DNA of 5,285 nucleotides from JBBRLA01 sp038231615 (GTDB lineage Bacteria; Myxococcota_A; Polyangia; Palsa-1104; JAEUJZ01). The notes under the pieces are model-generated. The model searched no databases, had not been told where the DNA came from, and saw nothing but the letters and a program-made list of their open reading frames with translations. A program made the translations under genes and the position numbers. The stretch covers positions 1 through 5,285 of the forward strand of contig JBBRLA010000609.1 in NCBI GenBank assembly GCA_038231615.1. The letters are read 5' to 3'. Below are positions 4,401 through 5,285 of the stretch, one piece after another. Position 1 is the stretch's first letter; the number at the start of each line of letters is the position of its first letter.

Positions 4401-5285
4401 CCTGGAATGATGGGCCCGGGACCGGTCGCGCCGATGGGGGAGTCGTCCCAGGGAACGGGCTTCCTGGCCACCCAGCACAGCCGCAAGATCGCCTTCCCGG
4501 CGGTGGGCGCGGCGCTGGTGGTCGGCCTGGGCCTGCTGGCGTTCCAGTATCACAAGCCGGCACCGGTGAACAACATCAACGCCGCGCTGGAGTTCTACAC
4601 CGCGGGCACCAAGGACTTCATCGCCAACGACTACGACGCGGCGAAGAAGGCCTTCGATTCGGCGCTGGCGCTGGCCCCGGACTCCGCCGAGCTGCAACAC
4701 TACGTCGACGCCTGCGCCACCGAGACCAAGGCCCTGAGCTTCCTCAGGAGCGGCAAGGACGCCCTGGAGAGCCGCCGCTATGGCGAGGCGCTGCGCAATT
4801 TCGAGAAAGTGGACAAGAACTCGGTCCAGTATGACGACGCGCAGGCACAGGGCCGGGACGCGCGGCGGTCGGCGGCCAATACCGCATTCACCGAGGCCCA
4901 GAACCTGGCCCTGAGCAACCCCGCGGAGGCCAAAGCCAAGATCGATGAGGGCCTGGGTTACGACCCGGAGAACCCGGGCCTGCTGGCGCTGAAGGACAAG
5001 GTCTTGAGCGGGAAGTCGACCCCGAACCTGCCCAAGGACGAGCCGCCGGCCCCCCGGGTGGTCAAAAAGACCCCGAAGGTCGCCAGGCTGGTCATCGACA
5101 AGGTCAAGAAGGTGCCGGTGGAGCCGGTGGCGGTGTCGCCGGGCACCTCGGGCGGGGACCTCCAGTCGAACAAGGCGGCGATGATCGCCTACCGCAGCAA
5201 GGACTTCGGGGGGGCCGCGTCGGCCATGCAGAGCTTCGCCAAGACCCAGAAGGGCCCGGCGCAGGCCAAGGCCCAGGCCGTGGCA
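4296..5285 (+). CDS. TM-TPR portion of the frame-broken FHA-TM-TPR gene (3' end outside window)
   Basis: This frame is open through the poly-C exit (about 4245) to the right edge. The 4296 start is the first ATG in frame and gives 330 visible codons. Order of parts: a Pro/Met/Ala-rich linker with the 17-residue repeats; a basic HSRK; a single hydrophobic helix at about residues 65-85 (IAFPAVGAALVVGLGLLAF, 4488-4550); TPR-like helical pairs at about 99-130 (FYTAGTKDFIANDYDAAKKAF, ALALAPDS) and 148-175 (SGKDALESRRYGEALRNFEKV); a third Ala-rich helical stretch; a Lys/Val/Pro linker (about 5034-5160); and another TPR-like start running off the window. The positive charges before the helix predict a cytoplasmic N terminus and TPRs outside the inner membrane. 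TPR arrays bind proteins, so it probably acts as a scaffold. With 11 C in the tract it would be one protein with the FHA domain. In the sequence as given, it could be translated by reinitiation at ATG 4296 or 4299, next to the FHA stop, though no ribosome site is evident. Confidence 0.75.
   Translation, partial: MMAPQPPSSYASSAAPAMMAPQPPSSYASPAAPAMPGMMGPGPVAPMGESSQGTGFLATQHSRKIAFPAVGAALVVGLGLLAFQYHKPAPVNNINAALEFYTAGTKDFIANDYDAAKKAFDSALALAPDSAELQHYVDACATETKALSFLRSGKDALESRRYGEALRNFEKVDKNSVQYDDAQAQGRDARRSAANTAFTEAQNLALSNPAEAKAKIDEGLGYDPENPGLLALKDKVLSGKSTPNLPKDEPPAPRVVKKTPKVARLVIDKVKKVPVEPVAVSPGTSGGDLQSNKAAMIAYRSKDFGGAASAMQSFAKTQKGPAQAKAQAVA

Noticed and set aside
3604..4563. A 319-residue minus-strand open frame opposite the FHA and linker region
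   Set aside because: It is made of Pro/Gly/Ala repeats that mirror the sense-strand repeats. The sense strand encodes a clear FHA domain and TM helix.

Overview
This is a GC-rich bacterial window with very little intergenic DNA. It is dominated by signal-transduction genes: a Hanks-type Ser/Thr kinase, a stand-alone receiver domain, an FHA-GGDEF diguanylate cyclase and an FHA/transmembrane/TPR protein. The residue style of the receiver and of the FHA-GGDEF protein resembles predatory or social delta-proteobacteria (Myxococcota-like). Another high-GC lineage rich in FHA and kinase genes is also possible, and nothing here fixes the taxon.

Layout: (1) Positions 3-398 (+) hold the C-terminal end of an Ala/Ser-rich, probably coiled-coil protein that begins outside the window. 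(2) Its stop faces, across about 20 bp, the stop of a convergent gene at 419-1825 (-). That gene encodes a soluble protein kinase with a macro (ADP-ribose-binding type) domain fused directly to its C terminus. (3) A 124-bp divergent spacer (1826-1949) separates it from a rightward cluster: xseB (exonuclease VII small subunit), a REC-only response regulator overlapping xseB by 14 bp, FHA-GGDEF, and FHA followed by Pro-rich/TM/TPR. Gaps after the receiver gene are 38 and 13 bp, so these look like one transcription unit.

The last gene does not read through as one frame. The FHA frame breaks at a run of ten C (4237-4246) and stops at 4299. The Pro/Met-rich linker, a clear transmembrane helix and TPR-like repeats continue in the -1 frame to the right edge. 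One more C would join them into an FHA-TM-TPR protein. The FHA stop lies inside ATGATG, so reinitiation on the downstream frame is also possible.

Working model (inference): the kinase, perhaps tuned by a nucleotide or ADP-ribose ligand at its macro domain, phosphorylates Thr residues that the two FHA domains read. One FHA protein would pass the signal to c-di-GMP synthesis and the other to a membrane-anchored TPR scaffold, with the receiver protein as a two-component input. The most notable observations are the kinase-macro fusion with its altered macro motifs and the poly-C frame break. No RNA genes, insertion sequences, CRISPR arrays or convincing terminators were seen.
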